A stretch of 64,000 nt of DNA from Promicromonospora sp. MEB111 (GTDB taxonomy: Bacteria; Actinomycetota; Actinomycetes; Actinomycetales; Cellulomonadaceae). Shown here piece after piece: positions 17,452-26,543 of the stretch; positions within the stretch are counted from its first letter, which is position 1; the number at the start of each line of letters is the position of its first letter. Where the stretch lies: contig NZ_JARVSD010000011.1 of the NCBI RefSeq assembly GCF_030209445.1, positions 310,001-374,000 on the forward strand, written 5' to 3'. The position numbers were made by a program, and so were the translations under genes. The notes beneath the pieces are model-generated. The model was not told the origin of the DNA, made no database searches, and was given only the letters and a program-made list of their open reading frames with translations.

Positions 17452-20220
17452 TCACACCGCCCGCCCAGCCCTTCGCCCAGCTTCGATCCGCGGTGCCCTG
17501 CCGCCCCCGTCCGCACGCCCGCGCAGGAACACCTTGATGATCTCCTCGATCACCAGCAGGCTCAGCGCCAGCGCGATGCAGACACCCCACTGCCGCCCGT
17601 CGAGCTCCGTCGTACCGAAGACCTGTTCGAGCAGCCCGATGGTGGTGACCGCGACGATCGCCAGCAGCGCCAGGCCGTAGCGCCGTAGCTGGGCGGCGCC
17701 GGGCACGGCGTCGCGGTCGAAGATCGTGCCGAGCTGGTCGCGGGACAGCAGGCCGGCGACCACGTGGAAGAGCGACAGCGTGGTGAGCAGCATGGTGGCC
17801 GCGACCACGGCCCCGGCGTCGGTCCCGATCTGATACGCCCAGAGCGACCCGGCCGTCATGACGGCGCCCTGGACGCAGAGCCGCACCCAGGCTGCCCGGG
17901 ACAGGACCGGCGCCCCGACGGGTCGCGGGGGCCTACTCATCAGGCCCTTGGTCGGCTGGTCGAAGCCGAGCGCGATCGCGATCGGGATGTCCACCACCAT
18001 GTTGAGCCACAGGATCTGCAGGGGGTTCAGCGGCGTGCCGGCCGCGATGTTCAGGATGCCCGCGATCAGGAAGATCGCGATGTAGGCGACCAGCGTGGAC
18101 ATCTGGAAGCGGAGGTACTTCACGAGGTTGTCGTAGAGGCTGCGCCCGTAGGAGACGGCACTCACGATGGTCGCGAAGTTGTCGTCCGTCAGGATCATCA
18201 CCGCGGCCTCCTTCGAGACCTCGGTGCCGGTGATACCCATGGCGACGCCGATGTCGGCGGCCTTGAGCGCGGGCGCGTCGTTCACGCCGTCGCCCGTCAT
18301 CGAGACCACGTTGCCCGAGCGCTTGAGCAGCTGCACCAGCCGGATCTTGTCCTCGGGCGCCACGCGCGCGATCACCCCGATGTCGTGGAGCTGGGCCAGC
18401 AGCTCGTCATCGGTCAGGTCCGCGAACTCGTTGCCCGTCAGGGCGCGACCCTCGATACCCAGCTCCCTGGCGATGGCGGCGGCGGTGGAGGCGTGGTCGC
18501 CGGTGATCATCCGCACCCGGATCCCGGCGGAGCGGCACTCGGCGATCGCCGCTCGCGCCTCGGGCCGCGGCGGGTCCACGATGCCCACCATCGCGAGCAG
18601 CGTCAGGTCGGTGACCAGGGCGATCAGGTTCCGGCCGCTCACGCGCGCCGCCTCGAACGTCGCGTGGTCGATGTCCCGCTGGGCCACCACCATCACCCGC
18701 TCGCCGGAGTTTGCCATCCGGTTGTTCGCCTCGAGCGCGAGGCCACGGTTCTGGTCGGTGATCGGCACGACGGCGCCGTCGGGGGACCGGTAGGCGGCAC
18801 CGCGTGCGATCAGCACGTCCGGGGCACCCTTGACGTAGCAGCGCACCACGGGACGTCCGGCGTCGTCGGCCATCTCGTGGAAGGTGGCCATGAACTTGTA
18901 CTCGGAGTCGAACGGCACCTCGGCGACGCGCGGGAAGTCACGCCGCGTGGCGTCGATGTCCAGGCCGCCCTTGGCGCCGAGCACGATCAGCGCGCCCTCC
19001 GTGGGGTCGCCGATCAGGCTCTCGCCGTCGAGCACGGCGTCCGCGCACAGGACCATGGGCAGCAGGTACGGGTCGAGGTCGATGCGCGAGCCGCCCACGT
19101 GCCTGATCTCGCCGGTGGTGCCGTAGCCCTCGCCGGTGACGGTGAAGGCGTGCTGGCCGGGGATCGCCAGCTCCCGGGCGGTCATCTTGTTCAGCGTGAG
19201 GGTCCCCGTCTTGTCCGAGCAGATGGCCGACGTCGACCCGAGCGTCTCCACCGCGGGCAGCCGCTTGACGATCGCGTGGCGACGCGCGATCTCGCGGGTG
19301 CCCATGGAGAGCAGGGCGGTCACGACGGCGGGCAGACCGGTCGGGATCGCTGCCACCGCCAGCGCCACGCCGGTGATGAACAGCGTGTCGAACGACTCGC
19401 CCCGCACCAGCCCCAGCACGACCACGAAGACCAGGGCGACGGCCGCGATCGTCGCGATGATCTTGGACAGGCCGTCGAGCTGCTTCTGCAGCGGCGTCTT
19501 GTCCGTCTCGGTGCCGGCCAGCAGGTTCGCGATGTGCCCGATCTCGGTGTTCATGCCCGTCGCGGTGACCACCATCTCGCCGCGGCCGCGGGTGACCGCG
19601 GTGTTCATGTAGGCCATGCAGGTGCGGTCCCCCAGCGGGACGTCGTCGCCCGCCACCGGGTCGGTCGACTTACCGACCGGGAGGCTCTCCCCGGTGAGCG
19701 CGGCCTCCTCGATCTCCAGCGTGGCAGCGAGCGTGATCCGGCCGTCAGCGGGCACACGGTTGCCCGCCTCGACGAGGACGACGTCGCCCGGCACCAGGTC
19801 CCCGGCGTCGATCTCGACAGCCTGCCCGTCGCGCCGGACGCGCGCGACCGTCTTCATCATCTTGGCCAGGGCAGCGACGCTCTCCTCGGCCTTGGCCTCC
19901 TGCCGCAGGCCGATGACGGCGTTGAACAGGGTCAGTCCGGCCAGCACCAGCGAGGTGCCGACGTCGCCGGTGACCAGGAGGTTCACCACCGCCGCGACCA
20001 GCAGGACGATCTGCATGAAGTCGCGGTACTGGCGCCCGAAAGCCTGCAGCGGCGACTCCTTCTTGGCCGCGGTCAGCCGGTTCGGCCCGTACATCTGGAG
20101 CCGACGGCCCGCCTCGGCAAGGGAGAGGCCCTGTACCACGTCCACGTGGAGCCGGTTGGCGACCTCGATAGCGTGCGTGGACGCCGGGTCCACCGCGATC
20201 CGGCCCACGGTCCGCGACAT
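17452..20220 (-). CDS. P2-type cation-transporting ATPase
   Basis: This 922-residue membrane pump has an N-terminal cation-ATPase domain (GLSLAEAGRRLQMYGPNRLTAAK), actuator motif ALTGESLPVGK and phosphorylation site SDKTGTLTLNKMTAREL (Asp near 335). The nucleotide domain has FDSEYKFMATFHE and KGAPDVL, and the hinge is TGDGVNDAPALKAADIGVAMG. At least eight hydrophobic segments surround these domains. The M4 motif reads AAIPTGLPAVV, so the acidic residue of the Ca2+-ATPase PEGLP motif is Thr, while M6 keeps NMVVDIPIA. The transported ion is therefore unclear. The ATG has GGAGG upstream. It is divergent from a secreted protein gene, with 294 nt between them. Confidence 0.9.
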   Translation of the reverse strand: MSRTVGRIAVDPASTHAIEVANRLHVDVVQGLSLAEAGRRLQMYGPNRLTAAKKESPLQAFGRQYRDFMQIVLLVAAVVNLLVTGDVGTSLVLAGLTLFNAVIGLRQEAKAEESVAALAKMMKTVARVRRDGQAVEIDAGDLVPGDVVLVEAGNRVPADGRITLAATLEIEEAALTGESLPVGKSTDPVAGDDVPLGDRTCMAYMNTAVTRGRGEMVVTATGMNTEIGHIANLLAGTETDKTPLQKQLDGLSKIIATIAAVALVFVVVLGLVRGESFDTLFITGVALAVAAIPTGLPAVVTALLSMGTREIARRHAIVKRLPAVETLGSTSAICSDKTGTLTLNKMTARELAIPGQHAFTVTGEGYGTTGEIRHVGGSRIDLDPYLLPMVLCADAVLDGESLIGDPTEGALIVLGAKGGLDIDATRRDFPRVAEVPFDSEYKFMATFHEMADDAGRPVVRCYVKGAPDVLIARGAAYRSPDGAVVPITDQNRGLALEANNRMANSGERVMVVAQRDIDHATFEAARVSGRNLIALVTDLTLLAMVGIVDPPRPEARAAIAECRSAGIRVRMITGDHASTAAAIARELGIEGRALTGNEFADLTDDELLAQLHDIGVIARVAPEDKIRLVQLLKRSGNVVSMTGDGVNDAPALKAADIGVAMGITGTEVSKEAAVMILTDDNFATIVSAVSYGRSLYDNLVKYLRFQMSTLVAYIAIFLIAGILNIAAGTPLNPLQILWLNMVVDIPIAIALGFDQPTKGLMSRPPRPVGAPVLSRAAWVRLCVQGAVMTAGSLWAYQIGTDAGAVVAATMLLTTLSLFHVVAGLLSRDQLGTIFDRDAVPGAAQLRRYGLALLAIVAVTTIGLLEQVFGTTELDGRQWGVCIALALSLLVIEEIIKVFLRGRADGGGRAPRIEAGRRAGRAV

Positions 20221-20514
20221 GGTCGCCTCCAGCGCGGTCCTGCGGGCGCACCCTGGAGCAGGTCGGCGCCTCGTCCGCTAGGCACACGATGGCGGACGGC
20301 GGCCCGCGGGGCCTCCCCCGAAACGGGCGACCGTGGTCCGGGGCCGGGACCTCGGCGCTCCGCGGCGGCCTGACCTCAGGTGACGCACGGGTGAAAGGGC
20401 TGTCGGGTGTCGTGGGCCCGTGCCACCATCGGAACAGACCGCGCGTACCCCAGCCCCTGGCAACGACGCCACGGGCTCCGGAGCGGCAGCGGTGACGCTG
20501 ACCCAGGAGGCATC
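20221..20514. promoter_or_regulatory. Divergent intergenic region, ATPase / secreted protein
   Basis: This 294-bp stretch separates two divergent genes and must hold both promoters. I could not place a confident -35/-10 pair or an operator palindrome in it. Confidence 0.4.
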
Positions 20515-21753
20515 ATGCGTCGGACTGCAGCCGCGAGCATCGCGGCCGGTGCCCTTGCCGCGGCGTTGCTCGCCACGACGTTGCTTGCCGGAGCGTCGGC
20601 GTCCGCCGCTCCGGGCGACCCGGCGTCCGGCTGGAGCGGCCCGGAGGGGGAGGTCCACCGGGACGTGGCGGTCTCGGGGTCGGGTCGCGTGTTCAGCGTG
20701 AGCTTACCCGGGCCCGGCACCCAGGACGAGTCGTGGCTCGAGCACGGCCGCCTGCTCGACTGGTCACGCGTCGACGTACCCGCCAGCTCCCAGGGCGGCG
20801 TGATCGCGGGGCCGGGGGACTACGCGATGGCGGTCACGGGAAGCGTGTCCTGGCTGTTCGACGGGACGGGATGGGACGGCCCCGTGACGGTTGCCGCGCA
20901 GGAGGTCGCGCGGTCGAAGCTCGTGGGCAACAAGGACGGAGACGCCGCCCTGCTGTGGAGCGCTGCGGGCGGGCGGGCGTACCTGAGCCGGCTGGAGCGG
21001 GGCAGCTCCTGGGTCACCCGCCGCGTCCCCTCGGTCCTGGTGGACGCGCCGAGGGACGTGGCCATCAACGACGCGGGCAAGGTCACCGTGGTCTGGGCGG
21101 CGCCGAAGGGGACGACGGCGGAGATCCGGCGGACCGTGATCCAGCCCGGGGCCACGACCTGGTCCCCGTCGGTGGCGCTTGGCACCGTCGACCATCCCAG
21201 GCCGCGGCTCCGGCTCGTCACCGAGGGTGGTGGGCGGGAGACGCTGCTCGCGCGCGACAAGCTGTGGCGCCAGGCGAGCAGCACCACGATGCCGACCTAC
21301 CAGTTCCGGACCAGCAACCGCGCCGAGCTCGCCGCCGGCGACTCCCTCACGCGGCTGGTCTGGGCCGGGATGACCGGCGACGAGCACCGGTTCTACACCC
21401 GCTCAGCCGGGACGAGCTGGGGGCCTCGGACCCTGATGTGGGCGAACGACGGCCCCGGGGACTGCCCCGAGAGTCCCTGGTTCGGCGTCGGCATGGTGCC
21501 GAGCGGACGGTCCTACGTGGCTGTGGCCGTCCGCACCGACGTCGGCGAGACCACCGAGGTCTGCGGGGGCCCGTTCGCCGCGTTCGTCACCCTCGACCGG
21601 TTCGACGGCATCCTGAACACGTCGCATGGTGTCGACACCGCACTCCCGACCACGCCGTACCAGATCGTGGGCGGGACGGGCGGCCCGATCGTGCTGGAGT
21701 ACGAACCGGGCAACTGGACCGTCGACTGGAGGATGCAGTTCTACGACCGCTGA
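20515..21753 (+). CDS. Secreted protein, propeller-like (412 aa)
   Basis: The N-terminus is a Sec signal peptide: MRRTAA, a hydrophobic stretch, then cleavage near SASAAPGDP (about residue 32). The mature part is beta-rich with repeated aromatic/Gly motifs (DVAVSGSGRVFSVSLPG, DYAMAVTGSVSWLFDG, DAALLWSAAGGRAYLSRLE, KVTVVWAAPKGTTAEIRR), as in secreted beta-propellers of unknown function. ATG 20515 is chosen because CCCAGGAGG ends 4 nt before it. No catalytic motif or LPXTG anchor is seen, so it is probably released. Nothing in the flanks indicates its role. Confidence 0.7.
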   Translation: MRRTAAASIAAGALAAALLATTLLAGASASAAPGDPASGWSGPEGEVHRDVAVSGSGRVFSVSLPGPGTQDESWLEHGRLLDWSRVDVPASSQGGVIAGPGDYAMAVTGSVSWLFDGTGWDGPVTVAAQEVARSKLVGNKDGDAALLWSAAGGRAYLSRLERGSSWVTRRVPSVLVDAPRDVAINDAGKVTVVWAAPKGTTAEIRRTVIQPGATTWSPSVALGTVDHPRPRLRLVTEGGGRETLLARDKLWRQASSTTMPTYQFRTSNRAELAAGDSLTRLVWAGMTGDEHRFYTRSAGTSWGPRTLMWANDGPGDCPESPWFGVGMVPSGRSYVAVAVRTDVGETTEVCGGPFAAFVTLDRFDGILNTSHGVDTALPTTPYQIVGGTGGPIVLEYEPGNWTVDWRMQFYDR

Positions 21754-21800
21754 CGGGGCTGGACTGGTCACGGGAGCTCGACACCGCTGGACTGCTTGAC

Positions 21801-21849
21801 CACAGCAGGTGCTGCCAGGAGTCAGCCCGGTGTGGCAGCAACTGCTGTG
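21801..21849. terminator. Hairpin after the secreted protein gene
   Basis: The arms at 21801-21817 and 21833-21849 are complementary at 16 of 17 positions, with a 15-nt loop. It lies 47 nt after the stop codon. The core GTGCTGCCAGGA nearly repeats the hairpin arm at 10911, so the two may belong to one element family. Confidence 0.65.
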
Positions 21850-21917
21850 CTGGACCGGTATCGGGCGCGGCGGGCTCGGCGGTACGTCCGCTGCCTCGTG
21901 GCGCCTGGTCGTGAGTG

Positions 21918-21942
21918 TGTCCGGAGGGGGACTTGAACCCCC
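21918..21942 (-). tRNA. tRNA-Leu-like 3' fragment (T arm and acceptor 3' strand only)
   Basis: On the minus strand, a 5-bp T stem CCCCC/GGGGG with loop TTCAAGT is followed by TCCGGAC and a discriminator A. This matches the 3' end of actinobacterial tRNA-Leu. The variable arm, anticodon arm, D arm and 5' acceptor strand are absent from the adjoining sequence, so it is a remnant, not a working tRNA. Such 3' ends are the usual footprint of phage or island integration, but no integrase is nearby. Confidence 0.5.
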
Positions 21943-21969
21943 ACACACGAGATACACCGGAGCACGAGA

Positions 21970-22025
21970 AACGGCGGCCGACGCCGCACCTCGTCGCGAG
22001 ACGAGAGCGCAGGTCAGCCGCCGTT
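21970..22025 (-). terminator. Nested hairpin downstream of glnA
   Basis: Outer arms AACGGCGGC (21970-21978) and GCCGCCGTT (22017-22025) enclose an inner stem CTCGTC/GACGAG (21990-21995, 22000-22005). It lies 35 nt past the glnA stop on the minus strand, consistent with an intrinsic-like terminator lacking a T-run. Confidence 0.5.
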
Positions 22026-22060
22026 CCGGCGACATCTCCAGGCCCTACCGGGCCCAGGGA

Positions 22061-23485
22061 TCAGATGTCGTAGTAGAGCTCGAACTCGTGCGGGTGCGGC
22101 CGCAGGCGGATCGGGTCGATCTCGTTCTCGCGCTTGTACGCGATCCAGGTCTCGATCAGGTCCTCCGTGAACACGTCACCGGCGGTGAGGTACTCGTGGT
22201 CGGCCTCGAGGGCGTCGAGCACGCCGTTGAGCGACGTCGGGACCTGGGCGATCTGCGCGTGCTCCTCGGGCGGCAGCTCGTAGAGGTCCTTGTCGACCGG
22301 GGCCGGGGGCTCGATGCGGTTCTTGATGCCGTCCAGGCCGGCCATCAGCATCGCGGAGAACGCCAGGTACGGGTTCGACGACGGGTCCGGCGCGCGGAAC
22401 TCGATGCGCTTCGCCTTCGGGGACGTACCCGTGATCGGGATACGGATCGAGGCGGAGCGGTTGCGGGCCGAGTAGACGAGGTTCACGGGGGCCTCGAAGC
22501 CCGGGACCAGGCGGTGGTACGAGTTCACCGACGGGTTGGTGAAGGCGAGCAGCGACGGCGCGTGCTTCAGGATGCCGCCGATGTACCAGCGAGCCAGGTC
22601 GGACAGGCCGCCGTAGCCCTTCTCGTCGTAGAACAGCGGCTCGCCGTTCTTCCAGAGCGACTGGTGCGAGTGCATGCCCGAGCCGTTGTCGCCGAAGATC
22701 GGCTTCGGCATGAACGTGGCCGACTTGCCGGCCTCGAACGCGACGTTCTTGATGACGTACTTGAACTTCATCAGGTCGTCGGCGGCGTGCAGCAGGGAGT
22801 TGAACTTGTAGTTGATCTCCTGCTGGCCGGCGGTGCCCACCTCGTGGTGCGCGCGCTCGACGGAGAGGCCGACCTGGCCGAGGGTCTTGACCATGTCGTC
22901 GCGCAGGTCCGCGAAGCGGTCGCTCGGCGAGGTGGGGAAGTAGCCGCCCTTGTAACGGGTCTTGTACCCGAGGTTGCCACCCTCCTCCTCGCGACCGGTG
23001 TTCCACGCGGCCTCGACGGAGTCGATGGAGTAGAAGCTCTCGTTCGACGCGGTCTTGAAGCGCACGTCGTCGAACACGTAGAACTCGGCCTCGGCACCGA
23101 AGAACACGGTGTCGGCGATGCCGGTCGACTTCAGGTACGCCTCGGCCTTGGCCGCGATGTTGCGCGGGTCGCGGGCGTAGGCGTCACCCGTGAACGGGTC
23201 CACGATCGAGAAGTTCACGATCAGCGTCTTGGCCTTGCGGAACGGGTCGATGTACGCCGTCGCGATGTCCGGCACGAGCTTCATGTCGGACTCGTGGATC
23301 GCCTGGAACCCGCGGATCGACGAGCCGTCGAACATGAGGCCCTCGGTGAAGGCGTCCTCGTCGAACTGCTCGACCGGGATGTTGAAGTGCTGAGTGACAC
23401 CCGGCAGGTCGATGAACCGGACGTCGACGAACTCCACCCCCTCGTTGCGGGTGAAGGCAATCGCCTCCTCGGCGTTGTTGAACAT
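22061..23485 (-). CDS. glnA: Glutamine synthetase type I (adenylylated form)
   Basis: This 474-residue dodecameric GSI-beta type enzyme makes glutamine from glutamate, ammonia and ATP. Family motifs are [67 protein letters not shown], the [18 protein letters not shown] segment, RSASIRIP and [17 protein letters not shown]. The regulatory tyrosine is in [11 protein letters not shown], the target of GlnE encoded at 3.1 kb. The ATG follows AAGGAG at good spacing. A likely GlnR box lies about 105 bp upstream. It stands alone as a single-gene transcript, as is usual. Confidence 0.97.
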   Translation of the reverse strand: MFNNAEEAIAFTRNEGVEFVDVRFIDLPGVTQHFNIPVEQFDEDAFTEGLMFDGSSIRGFQAIHESDMKLVPDIATAYIDPFRKAKTLIVNFSIVDPFTGDAYARDPRNIAAKAEAYLKSTGIADTVFFGAEAEFYVFDDVRFKTASNESFYSIDSVEAAWNTGREEEGGNLGYKTRYKGGYFPTSPSDRFADLRDDMVKTLGQVGLSVERAHHEVGTAGQQEINYKFNSLLHAADDLMKFKYVIKNVAFEAGKSATFMPKPIFGDNGSGMHSHQSLWKNGEPLFYDEKGYGGLSDLARWYIGGILKHAPSLLAFTNPSVNSYHRLVPGFEAPVNLVYSARNRSASIRIPITGTSPKAKRIEFRAPDPSSNPYLAFSAMLMAGLDGIKNRIEPPAPVDKDLYELPPEEHAQIAQVPTSLNGVLDALEADHEYLTAGDVFTEDLIETWIAYKRENEIDPIRLRPHPHEFELYYDI

Positions 23486-23588
23486 CTGCGCTCCTTGCTC
23501 GCTCGATAAGTCCAGGGGGAGTCCGTCGCACGACGCCGAACGGCTGGGCAGGCTTGCACGCGGATCGCCACGAACCTAAGGGCAGGTG

Positions 23589-23604
23589 GTTTCTCTCGGG
23601 TTAC
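23589..23604 (-). promoter_or_regulatory. Candidate GlnR box upstream of glnA
   Basis: The plus strand reads GTTTC-N6-GTTAC, which on the glnA strand is GTAAC-N6-GAAAC, matching the actinobacterial GlnR half-site pair. It is centred about 110 bp before the glnA start, in the usual place for nitrogen control. A second, weaker TTGCC/TTTCT pair follows. Whether this organism has GlnR is not known from the window. Confidence 0.45.
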
Positions 23605-23716
23605 TGATTGTTGCCGGAGTGTTTCTCGCGCCTCTCGACCGTGTAACCGTGGGGAGATGTGCTGGTGGTAGCTCCGGCAGCGTTATCACAGCGTGCCAGA
23701 ACTCACATGCCGCGGC

Positions 23717-23748
23717 CCGGCGGCGTCCGTCCATCGGACGGCCGCCGG
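23717..23748. terminator. GC-rich hairpin
   Basis: Arms CCGGCGGC-GTCCG and CGGAC-G-GCCGCCGG form a 13-bp stem with one bulged G and a 5-nt loop. It is adjacent to the stronger terminator at 23756-23789. Confidence 0.45.
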
Positions 23749-23755
23749 GTGCGCA

Positions 23756-23789
23756 AAAGGGGCGCCTTCCGTACGGGAGGCGCCCCTTT
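23756..23789 (-). terminator. Rho-independent-type terminator after the DUF4191 gene
   Basis: A 34-bp near-perfect palindrome (17-nt arms, one G-T pair) has stem AAAGGGGCGCC/GGCGCCCCTTT. On the minus strand it ends in a short T-run, 63 nt past the DUF4191 stop. Confidence 0.75.
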
Positions 23790-23852
23790 CGAGGTCAGGC
23801 CGCTCGGCTGCCCGACGGCGTCCGCGGCCGGCCGGTGCCGGCCGGGAGCCGG

Positions 23853-24596
23853 TCAGCGACCGCGCATGCCCTTGCGGTCGGGGCGGGCCCGGGTCGGGTC
23901 GATGCCCTTGGGGATCGGCAGCTTCATGCCGCCGATGGCCTTGAGGCGCTTGCTGATCTCGGCCACCTCGGCCCGGGTCAGCGTCGACTTGAGCCGGGTG
24001 ACGGCTCGCGCGACCTTGGTCAGCGGCACCTGGCCCTCGCCGTCGCCGCACTGGATCACGGTGACCGGCACGTTGGACAGGATGCGGCTGACCTTCTTGC
24101 GCTCCTGGTCGAGCAGGCGCGTCACGCGGTGCGAGGGACCCTCGGAGACCAGCACCACGCCGGCTCGGCCCACACCCCGGAACACGAAGTCCTGGTTGCG
24201 GGCGTCGACGGCCACGGGCTCGTCCTCGAACGTCCAGCCGCCGCGCACGGTGCCGAGCGCGGCGCGCGCCGCACCCGGCTGACCGGCGATCTGCGTGTAG
24301 GCGGCCTTCTCTGCGCTGCGCGACAGCACGAACATCGCCGCCAGCACGCCGAACGGCACGCCGATGACGAGCGCGTAGACCCACGGGCCCGCGAGCACGC
24401 CGATGAGCAGCGCCACCGCCACCACACCGATGAACGCGGCGAGCATCCACCAGGTGACGAGCGGGTTCTGCTTGCGGGTCATCTGGTAGACGTCCCACAG
24501 CTGGTGATACCAGCGGCGCTTCTTGGGCTTCTTCTGCTTGGTGACGGACGCGTCGTCGCGCGCTTCGCCTCCGGACGAGGTTCGGGCCATGGTCAT
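23853..24596 (-). CDS. DUF4191 membrane protein
   Basis: This 247-residue protein has a lysine-rich N-terminus (KQKKPKKRRWYHQLWDVYQMTRKQ) and two adjacent transmembrane helices around residues 46-92 (WWMLAAFIGVVAVALLIGVL, then WVYALVIGVPFGVLAAMFVL). A cytoplasmic C-terminal domain ends in a basic tail. This is the arrangement of the actinobacterial DUF4191 family, whose function is unknown. A TAGAAT hexamer lies close upstream, and the second ATG at 24588-24590 (MARTSSGGEA) would suit a leaderless start better than the first. It lies downstream of lipA in the same direction, as often seen in actinobacteria. Confidence 0.8.
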   Translation of the reverse strand: MTMARTSSGGEARDDASVTKQKKPKKRRWYHQLWDVYQMTRKQNPLVTWWMLAAFIGVVAVALLIGVLAGPWVYALVIGVPFGVLAAMFVLSRSAEKAAYTQIAGQPGAARAALGTVRGGWTFEDEPVAVDARNQDFVFRGVGRAGVVLVSEGPSHRVTRLLDQERKKVSRILSNVPVTVIQCGDGEGQVPLTKVARAVTRLKSTLTRAEVAEISKRLKAIGGMKLPIPKGIDPTRARPDRKGMRGR

Positions 24597-24632
24597 CGAT
24601 TCTAGTGCGCTGCGAGGGTTCGGCGTGCCGGG

Positions 24633-25634
24633 TCAGCGCGCCAGCAGGCTCGCCGCCTCCTGACGGGACGTGGTGGGCTGTGCGAGGTGCGAGAGCGCCT
24701 CGGGGATCGCGCGGCCGTGCTTGGTCATCGCCTGGCCCCACAGCCGGCCCGCGCGGTAGGACGAGCGCACCAGCGGCCCGGCCATGACGCCGAGGAAGCC
24801 GATCTCCTCTGCTGCCTCGGACAGCTCCACGAACTCCTCCGGCCGCACCCAGCGGTCCACCGGGTGGTGGCGCAGCGACGGGCGCAGGTACTGGGTGATC
24901 GTGATGATGTCGCAGCCGGCGTCGTGCAGGTCCTGCAGCGCCTGCTTGACCTCGTCGACGGTCTCGCCCATGCCGAGGATCAGGTTGGACTTGGTGACCA
25001 GGCCGGCGTCGCGGGCCCGGGTGATGACCGAGAGCGACCGCTCGTAGGTGAAGGCCGGGCGGATCTGCTTGAAGATCCGCGGCACGGTCTCCACGTTGTG
25101 CGCGAGCACCTCGGGGCGGGACTCGTTGACGGCGTCGAGCAGCTCGGGGATGGCGTTGAAGTCCGGGATGAGGAGCTCCACGCCGGTACCGGGGTTGAGT
25201 GCGTGGATCTGGCGGACGGTCTCCGCGTAGAGCCAGGCGCCGCCGTCGGCCAGGTCGTCGCGGGCGACGCCCGTGACGGTCGAGTACTTCAGGCCCATGG
25301 TCCGCACGGACTCCGCCACGCGGCGCGGCTCGTCCTTGTCGAAGTCGGCGGGCTTGCCCGTGTCGATCTGGCAGAAGTCGCAGCGGCGCGTGCACTGGTC
25401 ACCGCCGATGAGGAAGGTGGCCTCGCGGTCCTCCCAGCACTCGAAGATGTTGGGACAGCCGGCCTCCTCGCAGACCGTGTGCAGGCCCTCGCCCTTCACG
25501 AGCGATTTCATGTCGCGGTACTCGGGTCCCATCACCGCCCGGGTCTTGATCCACTCGGGCTTCTTCTCGATGGGCGTGGCCGAGTTGCGCGCTTCGATGC
25601 GCAACATGCGTCGGCCTTCAGGTGCGATGGTCAC
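24633..25634 (-). CDS. lipA: Lipoyl synthase
   Basis: LipA inserts two sulfur atoms into protein-bound octanoyl groups to make lipoyl cofactors, using radical SAM chemistry. It has the auxiliary cluster cysteines in [12 protein letters not shown], the radical SAM triad CTRRCDFCQ, then DDLADGG, the [13 protein letters not shown] segment, [20 protein letters not shown] and ITQYLRPS. The length (333 aa) fits the family. The GTG at 25634 is chosen because GGGAGGGAT lies just upstream. lipB is 91 nt upstream in the same orientation, so the two likely form one unit. Its products are used by SucB (32.4 kb). Confidence 0.96.
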   Translation of the reverse strand: MTIAPEGRRMLRIEARNSATPIEKKPEWIKTRAVMGPEYRDMKSLVKGEGLHTVCEEAGCPNIFECWEDREATFLIGGDQCTRRCDFCQIDTGKPADFDKDEPRRVAESVRTMGLKYSTVTGVARDDLADGGAWLYAETVRQIHALNPGTGVELLIPDFNAIPELLDAVNESRPEVLAHNVETVPRIFKQIRPAFTYERSLSVITRARDAGLVTKSNLILGMGETVDEVKQALQDLHDAGCDIITITQYLRPSLRHHPVDRWVRPEEFVELSEAAEEIGFLGVMAGPLVRSSYRAGRLWGQAMTKHGRAIPEALSHLAQPTTSRQEAASLLAR

Positions 25635-25725
25635 GCAGATCCCTCCCAGGTCAGCGGGTTGGCCCAGCCTAAGCCTCGGGAGACCGCCGTCGCGCGGCCG
25701 TCCCCGGGGCGGCACGTGGCGTTCG

Positions 25726-26418
25726 TCACGCTGACGCGGCGACGGCCTCGGCCGGCGCGGAGTCCCGTGCGAGCAGCGGCGAGAGGCGCTCGATCAGGGC
25801 CGCCTCCAGGAGGGGCCGGACCTCGTCGACCGTCACCCGCCGGCCGGCCTCGGCGGTCAGCGAGGTGACGTCGGCGTCCTCCGCCGGGATGCCGCACGGC
25901 ACGATGTGGTCGAACGCGGCCAGGTCGGCGTCGCAGTTCAGGGCCAGGCCGTGCATGGTCACACCCTTGGCGACCCGGGCCCCGATGGCGCACACCTTGC
26001 GTTCGAGCCGGGGGTTCGGCACGTCGGGGGAGTCGGCGGCGACCCAGACGCCGGAGCGGCCCTCGACCCGCATGGTCTCCACGCCGAACGCGGCGCACAC
26101 GTCCATCACCGCCTGCTCCAGCGTGCGGACGTACTCGACGACGTCGAACGGCTTGGCCAGCTTGATGATCGGGTAGGCCACGATCTGGCCCGGCCCGTGC
26201 CACGTGATCTTGCCGCCGCGGTCGACCTTGACGACCTCGGTGCCGTCGGTCGGGTACTCGTCGCGGTGCGTGCGCGCGCCCGCCGTGTAGACGGACTCGT
26301 GCTCCAGGAAGAAGACGGTGTCGGCCAGGTCCTCCGCGCGGACGCCCTCGTGGGTGCGTCGCTGCAGGTCCCAGCCCTCGTGGTACTCGACGTGCCCGGT
26401 GAGGTGTCGGATGTCCAT
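25726..26418 (-). CDS. lipB: Octanoyl-(acyl-carrier-protein) transferase
   Basis: LipB moves octanoate from acyl-carrier protein to the target lysine of lipoyl domains, before LipA acts. At 230 residues it has [58 protein letters not shown] and the catalytic cysteine in VPCGIP. The ATG is preceded by TAGGCT at 7 nt, suggesting a leaderless transcript. It is followed by lipA in the same direction. Confidence 0.95.
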   Translation of the reverse strand: MDIRHLTGHVEYHEGWDLQRRTHEGVRAEDLADTVFFLEHESVYTAGARTHRDEYPTDGTEVVKVDRGGKITWHGPGQIVAYPIIKLAKPFDVVEYVRTLEQAVMDVCAAFGVETMRVEGRSGVWVAADSPDVPNPRLERKVCAIGARVAKGVTMHGLALNCDADLAAFDHIVPCGIPAEDADVTSLTAEAGRRVTVDEVRPLLEAALIERLSPLLARDSAPAEAVAASA

Positions 26419-26472
26419 GCGCGCAAGCCTAGACCCGCGCCGCCGGGCCGCCGCCGAGAGCGTGTTGATCAG

Positions 26473-26543
26473 GGTTCAGCAGGAGATCGACGGCCGTCAG
26501 GGGCCCGGTCGCGGTCGCCTTCGGCCTGCTGAACCGCACTCAG
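26473..26543. repeat. 71-bp hairpin element, left inverted copy
   Basis: The element has its own terminal inverted repeat (GGTTCAGCAGG at 26473-26483, CCTGCTGAACC at 26525-26535). In reverse orientation it matches 27676-27746 without gaps at roughly three quarters of positions, including CTGAGTG and GTTCAGCAGGCCG. It overlaps the stop codon of the AbiEi-like gene. Confidence 0.7.

Larger units (their letters stand above)
21754..22060. other. 307-bp gap with hairpins and a tRNA-like fragment
   Basis: No gene is seen. From left to right it holds a long hairpin (21801-21849), a tRNA-Leu-like 3' fragment (21918-21942) and a nested hairpin (21970-22025) that can terminate glnA. Confidence 0.6.
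23486..23852. other. 367-bp gap: glnA promoter region and two palindromes
   Basis: No gene is visible. The right half of the glnA control region (about 23500-23700) contains a GTTTC-N6-GTTAC motif. Two strong hairpins at 23717-23748 and 23756-23789 lie next to the end of the DUF4191 gene. Confidence 0.6.

Noticed and set aside
20407-20514. N-terminal extension of the secreted protein from 20407
   Set aside because: It would place a non-signal sequence before a clear signal peptide, while AGGAGG ends 4 nt before the ATG at 20515.
21915-21990. A complete tRNA-Leu gene
   Set aside because: Beyond the T arm there is no variable arm, anticodon arm or D arm in either direction. Only a 3' fragment can be supported.
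22770-23100. Overlapping minus and plus frames within glnA
   Set aside because: All translate to Arg/Pro/Ser-rich strings. They are shadows of the glutamine synthetase gene.
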